A stretch of DNA of 64,000 nucleotides from Coniferiporia sulphurascens (lineage: Eukaryota > Basidiomycota > Agaricomycetes > Hymenochaetales > Hymenochaetaceae), in NCBI GenBank assembly GCA_002794785.1, contig NBBA01000015.1:62001-126000 (forward strand), in the 5' to 3' direction. Every line of letters begins with the position of its first letter. Position 1 is the stretch's first letter. The translations under genes and the position numbers were made by a program. Positions 24,826-35,607 of the stretch are shown in pieces. The notes beneath the pieces were generated by a model. It had not been told where the DNA came from. It did no database searches and saw only the letters and a program-made list of their open reading frames with translations.

Positions 24826-27082
24826 AACGTCGACTTCGCGAGCACGTCGTCATAAAACCAAAACCGTATACCACCCTCCTGTTCTTACCACTTCCAAGCT
24901 ACTGCACCATCTTGTGAGTTTGAGGTTTGGCTTCAAGGTTTCCGCTCTGACGTCCTTGACAGCGAGTTCGAACTCCCGGCGTTCCCTTCGTATCCTTTCG
25001 TATCCTTTCGATGGGTAGCTCCAAATATATCAATACCCTAGACCGCATTCCGCATGTACATGCACTTGTTGCACTTGTTGTACGCCCATAGCCTTTATTG
25101 TTCGAGAGCGTCTTCGGTTACTTGTCGAAGTCTAATACCAGCTTCCATGTGTATACGCTACTTCTCAACTTGAAGGCCCCGAATGTTGCAGTGACTTCCG
25201 AAGCAAGAGGGTCCTCCAGAGTCTAGAATCGGGCTAAAGTCCGCGCACAAGTCTTCGCACGAACGGCATGATCAATCAAATGAAATGCATCCGAGTAAGG
25301 CGAACAACTGAAAGGGGAGGGAACACGGTCAAATGGTAGCTGTGCAATGCGAAGGCCTTAACTCCACTCACGAGGACCATATCACCTATCTTGACTCATT
25401 GAACAGGGACGTTTTGCATGAGGTACCGGACTTTAACCGGGCGTGTGCTTGTGAGAGTACTCGTCTACTTTCGACTGCTGCTGCCAAGCAATTCAGCTCT
25501 CAAACTCCACTCATTAACTCAGGTTTCGGTCGTGCCGAACCGGTCGATCAGGTTCGGTGTTAGCTCACAAAGACTAAAATGTAGTTGATCGCGGCGTGCA
25601 TACAAGACTGGATTAGGTCAGGGCCGGGACTCCCGGGAACAATGTATTGTTCTTGTCCGCGTCCGCATAGACGTGGAAGTCGACTAGTGTTTCGACACAC
25701 TTGAACATGCAGACTAGTTCAAACTTTAGAGCGAAAACCTTAAGTTCCAGGCTTAAGTATTGATTCGCATGCTTGAAATGCATGATTCCCCGTTATAGCA
25801 ACCCTTCCACCAGTCCGGAGGGAAAATCGCATGCTGTTCCCGGCAATTCGAGATCGATCAAGAGCATTTGTGGTGGCGGCCAATTTAACCCTCGATGCGT
25901 CCCTCCTGACAAGAGCTGACAAAAAAGTTCAAAAGGGTCGGTCCATGATGTGCAGTGATTGGCCACAGGAATAGAATCAAGCAATGAATAAAGAGACGGC
26001 AGCCCTTGTGAAAAAGAACCACAGAGATGATCGAGACTGAGAAAAATCCACGAATGTACAGATCATGTGCTGGCCATGGGATTGATAGGATCGATAAAAG
26101 GAACGGGAAAAAGTCGTGCGATTAGCCCAAAGTTCCAAAGACGAGACTCAGATCATAGAGTTCACGCAAGCACGACCAATCAGAATTTAGCGGAAGAAAA
26201 GCTGAAATATAGTCCCACAATCTTCCTCGTCATATATTTTCTTCGATTAGCGCAGATATTAGTTACGAAATACGGAAGAATGATGCACATACATACGCAA
26301 GAAGCTCGAACGTCCGATCTTCTTTTCTGATAGCCGGTTCAGCGGGGTTTCCGTGATTTGCACTCTAGCAACCTCCCGGTGGCCATTCAGACCAGAGCTC
26401 ACACGTGACGAACGTGTCCCGTAAGATAAGATATAGAAAGAGCACCAAACTGTGAAACACTGAAGACGCAGCAGTCTCGCAAAATTTTACGCCGGGCGGG
26501 ATGGAGCAAGTGGGTCATTAAGCCTGAAGCAGGAACGACGCAGGTCTCCAATCTTTCGTCGGACTAAGCGGCGACGAATGCGCATGATTACCGTCAGCCA
26601 CACTGTACCAGGATATGGATAACAGAAGTTCTTTAAGTCATCTCAGGTCCCGTTATCGGGCGGCGGCACTGAGTCAAAAAAGGATCTGCATATTTGCGTC
26701 GCGTTGGGGGCTTCATTGCATTTGGGGATCAGTTTCTTTTATCACTGTTCATATTCCGCAAGCCACCGACTGGACGGTATTACCAGCGGGTTCCCAATAA
26801 TAACCAAATAAGGCAATCAGATATAATGACATAAGCGAACGGACAATGCAGACCTCGGCTAAGTCCGGCACCACCGGCCTCAGCCCCCGCCGTCGTGGCG
26901 AGATTCATAAGGACGAAAAATTACGATGGGCCGATCGAGCTCTCGTTTCGCATTGTTCGACCCACAGCTGCTGTTGATAAGAACCGAACACTCTGAAGAT
27001 GATAGGCCTAGCATCAAGTTCGAGCTCAGCAGCGGTATCGATGGCGGGGAGCCAATGCAAGCGGGAATGTCTCAGACGTACT

Positions 27083-28073
27083 ATGCGCTCCGGAGGACGA
27101 CGGTTCATGAGTGTCAGGCCAGAGGAAGCAAAGCAGGTGAAGGAGGGTGATTCCGCGCGTGAGTAACCGTTTAGACCTCTTATTTGGGCTGTCGGGACTG
27201 ATGATGAGTTCAGCTCGGAAGAAAGTGACCATCCAGCGGCTCCGCCAGATGGAGGAGGCTGGGACACCCATTGCGATGCTCACAGCATACGATTATCCGA
27301 CTGGACGCGCATGTGAGGCGTATGGTGTAGACGTTACGCTTGTGGGCGATTCGCTCGCACAGGTGTGCCTCGGATACGATTCGACGACGCGCCTAACGCT
27401 CGACGAAATGCTGCACCACGTCCGTGCAGTCGCACGAGGTAGTAAGAATCCGTTTCTTGTTGCGGACATGCCATTCGGGTCGTACCATGCTGGACCCGAA
27501 GACACGATTAGGAATGCGGTTCGGTTGGTGCAGGAGGGCGGCGTGGAGGGCGTCAAGCTGGAAGGTGGCGAAGAGATCGTGGAGAGTGTCAGGAGACTAA
27601 CGAGTATCGGAATACCAGTCATGGGACACGTAGGGCTGCTTCCTCAGAGGCATACATCCAGTTCAGGGTATCGCGTGCAAGGCAAGGACGTGCTTTCGGC
27701 AAGCTCGATCACTCGGGCCGCACGTGCGTTAGAAGATGCTGGCGCGTTCGCGGTCGTATTAGAGGCAATACCCGGCAGGCTTGGAGAGCACATAACGGAG
27801 AAGTTGCGGATACCTACCATCGGAATTGGAGCAGGTCTTGCGACGAGCGGCCAAGTGCTGGTCTGGGACGACATGATGGGTACTTGGCACGGACATAAGG
27901 CGAAGTTTGTACGTCGGTTTGCAGATGCAAAAGCGGAGCATAGGAAAGGAGTACTTGACTACGTCGCATCTGTGAAGCAGCGAAGCTTCCCCGATGATAG
28001 CGAAAGTTACGGTGTAGATGAAGAGCAGTGGCGACAGTTCTTGGAAAGGGAAACGGGCAGACTGGGTCTTTAA
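27083..28073 (+). CDS. panB: Ketopantoate hydroxymethyltransferase
   Basis: Two exons, 27083-27158 and 27214-28073, join in phase (C|CT = Pro) to give 311 residues. The first exon encodes a short Arg-rich leader (MRSGGRRFMSVRPEE), probably a mitochondrial presequence as in other fungal PanB/Ecm31 proteins. The body shows every family signature: TAYDYPTGRACE, VTLVGDSLAQV (metal-binding Asp), VADMPFGSYH, VKLEGG with its Lys/Glu, GHVGLLPQ, FAVVLEA with the catalytic glutamate, and IPTIGIGAG. The enzyme adds a hydroxymethyl group from methylene-tetrahydrofolate to 2-oxoisovalerate, the first committed step to pantothenate and coenzyme A. Length and motif order match the family. The 3' end lies only 87 bases before the next plus-strand gene. 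Confidence 0.93.
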
Positions 28074-28160
28074 GTTAATGTTGCTTTAATCCCATTTTGC
28101 GTAGTTGGTGCTCGTCTTTTAGCGGGAACATTCTGTCATGTTGGGTGAGAGAGACCAAAG

Positions 28161-30562
28161 ATGATGACGGTTGAAGAAAAAGAAACACGAGGCTCAGGCT
28201 CACCAGAGCAAGTATTTGAATATGTTGAACGGTTTACCAAACAAAGTGAAGTTGGGCGCGTCGTTTGGACTTCTTTTGCTTCCGCCGTTACGCCGTCTCG
28301 TCTCGTCTCCGAGTCGTCAAACCATAAAACCAGCTCAATGCTACGACGCCTGAAAGACAAACTCTCAAGCGAAGATATCAAACTAGGACCAGAAACATAT
28401 GCAGAGCTTGACCCCCCAAAGCTCGTAGTCGCGCAGTAACGATGCCCCCTCCCGAAGACATTGCTAATTCCTGACTAATGGCATGAACTTTAAGCTTTAT
28501 GGTCGGAAACACTGCCGTGAGCTATCTTTATTATCTGGCTGCTTATGTCCCATGAAAAGGCCATGAAACGAGGCTCCAGCCATATACTCTATCAGATTGG
28601 ACGGAGGATATTACGCTTGCCGCCAGCCGCGAAATGTAAACAACAGTCTACCTTGTTTTTCTGCTGACGCGCGAAAACTAAGACGACGCACTGATACACT
28701 GAGAAGAGACGGATTCGCCCTCAACGTAGGAAAAGATGACTGGCAGCTCGACCAGGTCTCGGCGTCTTTCGACGCCGCGGAGCGCAGCGGTACAGATTTC
28801 AAACTTTTCCTGAGCTTCGATATGTCGTTCGTTTCTCCTCCAAGCCTTTCTTAGTCGGGCCCTTATATTGATATTTATTCGGCCGCAATAAGATCGTTCG
28901 AATCATCTACGGCGGACGATATCCAGAACTTGAAAACGTACGCTCAAAGATTCCTGCGTCACCCGAATTACCTGCAATTCAAAGGGAAGGCCCTTGTGTC
29001 CACCTTCTCCGGAGAGAACTCGCTGTTCGGGTATCCAGACATCTCAACGGCATGGACGTATGTGAAGTCTAGATTGGAAGAGATCTCTCCGGTGCGCGTC
29101 TCTCTGGGCTTCTTACTAGCATATGCCATTGAACGCTCACCAATGCGAAACAACTTCCATTTGATCTCTAGGTCTTCTTCGTACCGTCCTTCTTCATCGA
29201 TCCAGCGAGGTTTCGCAGTTTGCAATGCATAGACGGCGCTTTTAACGTAACATCTAGAAGCTATCTGCTTTGTTTCGTACTCAGTCTTGTTCTGATTTCT
29301 TTTCGGACTTTATTGGAAATAGTGGAACGGGTGCTGGCCCATTCAGCTCACGCCGCAGTCCCCTCGGAACGAAATACAATGTCCCAAACTTCTGTCTGAC
29401 GAACCTTACTTGGAACATCTTGGAGGAAAAGCGTATATGGCATCCGTATCGCCTTGGTTCTTCACTGTGAGTGTGACACGGACGGTTATCCGGGATATCC
29501 ATGGGGAAGTATGAAATTTTATTGCCTAGCATTATGGCAAAGATTCTTGGAACAAAAATGTGAGCATGCTTAAAACCATCTTACCTTTATCCAAAGCCCA
29601 CCGTATCATGGATAGTGGATCTACCGAGCCGACGACTGGCTTTTCGCGCGAAGATGGGAGCAGCTCACTGAGATGCGCGACCACATTGACATAGTCCAAA
29701 TCATCTCATGGAATGGTAACTACCCATGCGGCTTTCTCCTCTCACCCTCTTCCCAAGACCGATCAGTCCTCCCCTCTTCTCTCCCCCTTCCGTCCCTTCC
29801 ACCCCTCAAAATCCCATCGCTGTATAATCCACACTAATCGCAGGCCTCATCCCCATAGACTACGGCGAATCGCACTACGTCGGCCCCATCAAGGGCGCAC
29901 AGCCAAACTCCCAGGCCTGGGTCGACGGCTTCGAGCACACAGCGTGGCTGCACCTCTGCGCGCACTTTGCGCGCGCGTTTCAAAGCCCAAGCGCCGAGTC
30001 CGCGGGCTGGCCCATCTCCAGCGCTAGTGCCAGTGAGGGGGGCTTTGGACGGCAATAGCCCGCCCGTCGGGGGAGATCGAGTGTACGTCTGGGCACGGCC
30101 GCACCCCAAAGACGCCGTGGCGCCGCACGACACAATCGGGAGGCCGCAGAATTGGGAGCTTGTAAGCCCACCCGCACCCCGTCTCGACCTACTCATTCAT
30201 TTGCTGTCATTTTTTTTTTGCGCTAATAGACAGACGACGTCTTCTGGGTGATCGTCTTCGCTTGCGCACCCGCCACCGTCTTCCTATGGTCGACTTCCGA
30301 CCCAGGCTCGGACGATCCGAGCTCCACTCCGCCTGGGAGCGGACAAAGAGCGGCCCGGCCTGCGGAGAACCGTATACCCGCGGGTCTTTCCAAGCTGCAG
30401 TGCGCGCTTGTCGTGGGCGGCGGCATTCACGTATGGCTTGTTCGTGCAGGGACCGTCGTCTTTGACTTCCATCCTGTTGAATTCGTGTTCCAAGGGGAGC
30501 CAAAGACGTATAACTTCAATGCATTCGTAGCGATGTGGCCTCCCGAGCAATGGCATGTATGA
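28161..30562 (+). CDS. GH71 alpha-1,3-glucanase, with an apparent 1-base frameshift near the 3' end
   Basis: Eleven exons: 28161-28435, 28495-28516, 28580-28635, 28707-28826, 28893-29091, 29172-29246, 29323-29466, 29530-29559, 29616-29715, 29859-30161 and 30230-30562. The protein reads LVVAHFMVGNTAPYTLSDW, IDGFALNVGKDDWQ, GTDFKLFLSFDMS, LVSTFSGE, FFVPSFFIDPARF, SPWFFTHYG, VQIISWNDYGESHY, YVWARPHPKDA and TDDVFWV. This is the ordered set of GH71 (mutanase) blocks, including the acidic residues of the active cleft. The enzyme would cut alpha-1,3-glucan of fungal walls or bacterial polymers. No obvious signal peptide is seen at the chosen start. In exon 10 the frame changes by one base between about 29975 and 30060. 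Removing one G from the six-G run at 30037-30042 would restore it. So this is either a sequence error or an inactivating mutation. Confidence 0.85.
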
Positions 30563-30818
30563 AATGTCTAGATACTGATTGAACAAGGATAGGAAGTGCA
30601 CACTTCATTGTTGGAAAGTGGAAAGCGGACGTATAGAGACCCTCAAGAGCGGTGTATAATCCCATAGAAAATGCTGTACATAAATAACTTAAACAAAAAT
30701 TAGAACTCTACGCCGACCTCTGAACAGCAGGGGAAGAAGAGAGACACGAAAACAAAAAACCCAAGACCGACCGGCAGTATTCAACCAAACCCAAGTAGAC
30801 GATATACACCAATTATCC

Positions 30819-31783
30819 TCACCGGCCGCCCTTGATCAGCCCTGCACCGGTAAGCTTGTCGCGCTGTGCGGCGGGTGCGGCTGCGAGTGCGGGAGACTTG
30901 GCTATCGGCTCGTCGCCGCAGCCACAGTCGTACGTCTCGTCGAGGTGCGCACAGTCGAAGACGGGCTTCTTCAGCCGCTCGTTAACCTGGTTGTGCACGT
31001 GACACAACCAGAGCGCTGCTACGCGCCGCGAGGAGGTCTGGCGTCGCTCGTTAGCTGCTTGAGGAAGTATAATCGGAGAGATTGAGTGCGAACCTGCGGA
31101 GGGAACTTCTGCAGGAGGAGCTGGAACTCTGCGGCGCACTCGCCGCATGGGTATAGACGTGATTGGAGGTGGAAGTACGAGTCTAGGGCGGCGCGTTCGT
31201 CCTCGGTTGGTTCCTGCGATCGATGCGTTTAGTTGGAGGTCGCATCTGACTGCCTCTCCGGACTTACCTCGGGGAACCGGAGCGTCATCGTATGCCTGCA
31301 CGATGGTTAGAGGAACGCAACGGTGAAAGCGGACCCGGACTTTGGCACTCACATAAGTCTCCACGTCGCCCGTCCGAGTTCCTGTCTGAAGAGACAAATA
31401 AAAAGGATCAACACCCCATATCATATCTCAGGCCTCAGAGCACATTTACGCACTTCGCAGTCTCGTTCCCCAGCTTGCCCATGATCACCCCACCATGCAC
31501 ACCCTGCAGCGCCTTCGCAGGTAAGTCCGGACGTGTGCGCGCGTAGTCCGCCTCGACGCCGTCCCCATCGAAGAGCTTGCCCGTGTACGGATCCAGGTAC
31601 GTGCGCGTGGGGGCATGGAACATGAGCAAGGACGCCAGCACGATCTGCATGTCATGCAGTACCGAGTCGAAATCAAATCGAATAATAAGCATTTTTTCTC
31701 TTTCGTCGTGATAAAAAGGAGAGGTTACGAACGAGAGCTAGGACCACGCTGAGGAGCGCTTTCGTGAATCTGGCCGGCAGCAT
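30819..31783 (-). CDS. ER-type Erv sulfhydryl oxidase
   Basis: Six exons, 31733-31783, 31454-31644, 31353-31385, 31268-31295, 31094-31213 and 30819-31037, join exactly in phase to 213 residues. Two of them are micro-exons of 33 and 28 nt. Residues ~8-30 form a signal anchor (LLSVVLALIVLASLLMF), as in yeast Erv2 rather than mitochondrial Erv1. The FAD-binding Erv/ALR fold follows: LGRATWRLMHTM, then SRLYPCGECAAEF with the active CxxC, and LWLCHVHNQVNERLKKP, where the structural C-x16-C pair begins. The enzyme passes electrons from protein disulfide isomerase to oxygen and so drives disulfide formation in the ER. A CGCG pair in the tail may be the shuttle cysteines. All key residues are present. 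Confidence 0.9.
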
Positions 31784-32057
31784 TCGTGAAAGAAAGGAGG
31801 AGGGGGGGAGGAGAAAGGAGACTGAAGGAGAACCGGGACAGGACGGAGAAATGCAGACCGGCGTGGGTCCTCGCATGTCGGGGGTCACGTGGCTTCCCGT
31901 CCCTTCTTGGACGCCCGCGCTCGCAGCCGCCAGAAGCGTCACGGTGAAGAGCCAAGGCACGACATCTACGCGCGGCTCACACTGCAGCGTCCAGAAACCA
32001 CTCCCTCACGAACAACCGTGCAGGAAACGACATAAACACGAAGAAAAAAATTAGACC

Positions 32058-32886
32058 ATGGTGCGTTTTACACGAAAGCATATACACGATCGGATTCCCT
32101 GATCGAGTCTCCATCGCCCCCTACCAGCTCCCTCTGTCGCTCCTGAATGCGGCCCAGAACAGCCCTATGGTGAGTAGAAACCCCGCAGTTCCTTTTATCT
32201 CCTTTCAGTCCGTGTCCCTAACAAGCTGATCACGAAAACCATGTGATTGCAGTTGGTGGAGCTGAAGAACGGCGAGACGTTCAACGGGCATCTCGTGAAC
32301 TGCGACAACTTCATGAACATCACGCTGCGCGAGGTGTACCAGACGAACCCGGACGCGGACAGGTTCTGGAAGCACAAGGAGTGCTACATCCGCGGCAGCA
32401 CGGTTCGTCGTTCTCTATTTCCATCCACTCTCCCATCTCTACCCCTCGTTTCTGTTCGCCTACACACTCCGACCAACCCTTCGCGGAACACTTCACACCC
32501 AATACCAACACCAATTCCGGACCTCCTTCTAATTCTAACAACATCCCCCCCCCCCTCCCACAACAGATCAAATACCTCCGCGTCCCCGAAACGCTCCTCG
32601 ACAAAGTAAAAGAAGACCAAGACCGCGCACGCGAAGTCGGGCGAGGCGCGCGCGGTGGTGGCGGCGGTGGAATGGGCGGTGGGGCGCGCGGCGGCCGCGG
32701 GGCACCGACACGAGGTACGTCTGGCCGACTGTTTTTATTTTCTCTCAAGGCTCTGTGCTTTGCGCCTTTGTGCTTTGTGTGGTTCGTGTCTCATAATCCA
32801 TAACTCATTTCTGCAATCAACTAGGTCGCGGAGGCGCAAGGGGCGCTCCGATGCGCGGTGGGCGAGGGCGTGGGCGGGGTATGTGA
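32058..32886 (+). CDS. LSM4: U6 snRNA-associated Sm-like protein LSm4
   Basis: Five exons, 32058-32060, 32128-32169, 32253-32402, 32567-32714 and 32825-32886, yield 134 residues. The first coding exon is just the ATG; its codon is followed directly by GTGCGT. The Sm fold is clear: [31 protein letters not shown] with the Sm1 D-x-F-M-N pattern, then [14 protein letters not shown] as Sm2 with the conserved IRG. The tail is a Gly/Arg-rich (RGG) segment typical of LSm4 that helps P-body assembly. LSm4 is part of the LSm2-8 ring on U6 snRNA and the LSm1-7 ring for mRNA decapping. Length matches fungal orthologues. The match to family ends on both sides supports the unusual first exon. Confidence 0.95.
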
Positions 32887-33438
32887 GGCGCAACGCGTTC
32901 GTTTACGTGAGGAGGGAGGGAGGGGTATACTCTCGCAGCCGATTTCGTCACTTGTTTTTCTCTTTTTTTCCTTTCTTTAAACGCATTTTTGGTATGTCCC
33001 GTTTTATCATGTCCTGTTCCTCCTGTTTTATCCCCACATCTACCTTTACATGCGATGCAATTGCGAAACGCGAACGAGTTGAAAAGCTATAGCTGACGCG
33101 CGACCGAAAGAAAGGGCGGTTCTTCTAATGTATTACACTACCCCATCCAAATCCACATCAGCGTCCACACCCGCGTCGGCATGCACATCCATATCCACAT
33201 CTATATACACACAGCCTTTTACAGTCAACCCATAGGCCGTAGTCCCGTTAATCCATGATGACAAAGGAAAAGAAAAGAAAAGAAAAAGTGTAAAAGTCAA
33301 TGCATGCGTGTAAAAAGCCGATGCACAGTTCCAAGACCCAGGTCTAGGTCCAGTTCCAAATCCAGATCTACAAGGGAGAAGGAGGAAAAGGTCGAGCACA
33401 AGTTCGTTTTGTCCAGCGGGACCAGTCACCACAACCTA
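32887..33438. other. Convergent 3' intergenic region with simple repeats
   Basis: This 550-base spacer contains a degenerate CATCCACATC-type tandem repeat at about 33144-33210 and an A/G-rich (AAAGG/AAAAG) tract at about 33262-33292. Nothing coding is supported; it probably contains the 3' untranslated regions of LSM4 and of the F-box gene. Confidence 0.45.
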
Positions 33439-35265
33439 CTACGCCTCGCCCCGCACGCTGTCTACGTGTACGTGCTGGACCTCGAAGCGCAGGCGTTTAT
33501 CGAGGTTCTCTATGGAGGGGTCATACACCCATTGGCCCTAAAAAAAACGAGAGCGACGAATAAATGAATTAATAGTTAAATGTGACACGGACGAATCCGA
33601 AAGAAAAAAAAAGAATAGAAAAGAAAGGATAACTACCTTGAACAAGAGGTGCCCGATAGTAATGTACCGAAGCCTAGAGCGCTCGCGCAACATCATATAC
33701 TCTGCGTCTTCGATCGTGAATGGTGGGTTCCCGTTGCTTTTCGCAGCGAACGATGTTTGGAACCATTGTACGTTGAGCCGCAGTAGACGTAGGTTGTATG
33801 CGCGCGCCGTCGCCTCGCATATTGATTTCTAATAGCAAAAAAAAATATATATATATCAGATGAGGGTCGGTCCACACACCGGAAGACGGGAACACCCACA
33901 GCATCAGCATTCGGGACCGCACACGACAACTCCACAAGCGCAGGGAACATATCACACACGCACGCAACGTCCGAAAGGAGCAACTGCGTCGTGCCAAGCA
34001 CAAACCGCTCGAGCGTCGCGCCATGCACCTGCGCAAGAAACAGTATAAACGGACGCGGCACGCTCGTCTCTCCGAGCGTCGAGAACGCCTGTAGCCGGAA
34101 CTCACGAAGCGAGCGCGCGGGGACGAGCGCGCGCACCCACTGCCAAAGTCCGAGTGGTCCACCGTTGTCTACAGAGCTCGTGCGCAGCGTGAGTACCTCG
34201 ATACGCGGCATCGGTAGTGCACCCGTAGGTGCGCCTGCACGTGCGCGAGGGGCGCCGTATCCGTTTTCGTCGCTAAAGTCTGTGTCGAGCGCGGTGAGCC
34301 GGGGGAGACAGGAGACGATGTACGGAATGGCTGGGGAAGGCGCGCCCTTGATGCGCAGGTTCGTGAGGTTTTTGAGATGCGAGAAGACGCTGATGAGAAT
34401 GGTTGCGGGCACGCCTGAGCAGCGCTGTGGTCGGTGTCCGTCAGCGGTTTCGTATATATATATATATGTGTATTTCAAACTCACACCTAGTTCGAGATGC
34501 GTCAGAGTAGGACTAAGTGTTTCTGACCATCCTTGGAGGATACGGGGAGGGCCCTCCATACAGAATATCGAGACGCTCTAAAAACACAACGGAGGGGCTC
34601 AAAACAAACCGCCAACAGCAGAGACACATAACGAACTTTAAGCCCCTTGAACTGGTTCAAAACCTCCCACACGGGCGGACCGAGGTTCCCAAACGTGCGT
34701 ATGGTGAGCTCCTGGAGTGGCAGCGTCCTGAGGACCGCAAGGAACGCGAGGAGCGTGTCGTCCGGAAGGAAGTTATCGTCCACCCATGCGAACGCGCGGA
34801 TGGCCGTGCAGAGGCTCAAGGCGCGGAGTGCGAGCTCGTGAATGCCTTGAGAGCGGCTCTGCGGTGCGCCGTGCACCGTGCCTAACGAGCTCAAACGGCA
34901 CTCGGTATAAGTCTTATCATTATTGTGGTCTGCATACCGCTCTCCTGGAGGTTGCGCACATGGACTGCGAGTTCAGGGCGCTGCAAAAGGGTCTGTGCGG
35001 GGTGGTGCACGATGAGGCCCTAACCGTTGAAGGGCAGTTAGTACTGTGGTTAATGGTCATGAAGCGGACTTGCCTTGCTGGAGTTGATGAGGCGCGAGTC
35101 GAGGTCTTCATAGAGGACCGGGGTGGCAGCCTGGTAAAAGGCCTTGCTGACCAGGGTCGCAGCATAGAGGTCGCTGCGATCGACGAGATGGGTGAGGATG
35201 AGGGGGATGATGTCGAAGGGGATGTCGCGCGCGCACAGGGCCATGGCGGGCTGCAGCGCGATCAT
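33439..35265 (-). CDS. F-box protein with leucine-rich-repeat-like C-terminus
   Basis: The frame was followed through seven exons. The N-terminal exon (to 35074) reads DIPFDIIPLILTHLVDRSDL and AATLVSKAFYQAATPVLYED, the two helices of a fungal F-box. Then come VHHPAQTLLQRPELAVHVRNL and alternating amphipathic segments such as LRTLPLQELTIRTFGNLG, LTHLELG, LKNLTNLRIKG and RIEVLTLRTSS, which have LRR-like spacing. The last exon begins GQWVYDPSIENLDKRL and ends at TAG 33439-33441. The protein should bind Skp1 and present an unknown substrate to an SCF ubiquitin ligase. The first intron (35020-35073) uses a GC donor (AAG|GCAAGT). Translation may begin at 35265 or at the second Met (35241). Confidence 0.8.
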
Positions 35266-35607
35266 GGCAGTCGAGGTAAGAAAAGACGGGGAACATTGTT
35301 TTGTTTAGCTGTAGTCAGCGAATCAGCCATGTCAGCTCTCGGCTCTCGGATGTTTACGCGCGATCGCCCTGCCCGAGGTCACCGGCGCTCAATTCTCGAC
35401 TCGCAGATCATAACACACAATTCGGATATTTCCGCTATGCACACTCCGTCTTCCTTGGCATGGCCCGCATACCGTGGGACAGCCCTCGGTGATCTCGCTC
35501 GCAGCTCATAAACAAGCTTAAGGGAAATCTATTTTTGGGATATACACGCCGAATACACTCCACTCATACAACAGCATACGTGTGAAATCTGCCTCCGTCT
35601 TCGCCAT
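35266..35607. other. Short intergenic region
   Basis: This 340-base gap lies between the F-box gene promoter and the end of the asparaginyl-tRNA synthetase gene. An open frame overlapping it on the plus strand is a shadow. No separate feature was seen. Confidence 0.4.

Larger units (their letters stand above)
21974..27082. other. Gene-poor 5 kb region
   Basis: No complete gene could be assembled here. Open frames at 22701-23054, 23571-23771, 23835-24089 and 24086-24337 are isolated and lack convincing donor/acceptor pairs. The only local structures I can support are a short palindrome at 22600-22642 and a promoter-like segment with a short open frame at 24538-24825, listed separately. Base composition is close to its neighbours, so this may be old decayed sequence rather than a recent insertion. 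Confidence 0.45.
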
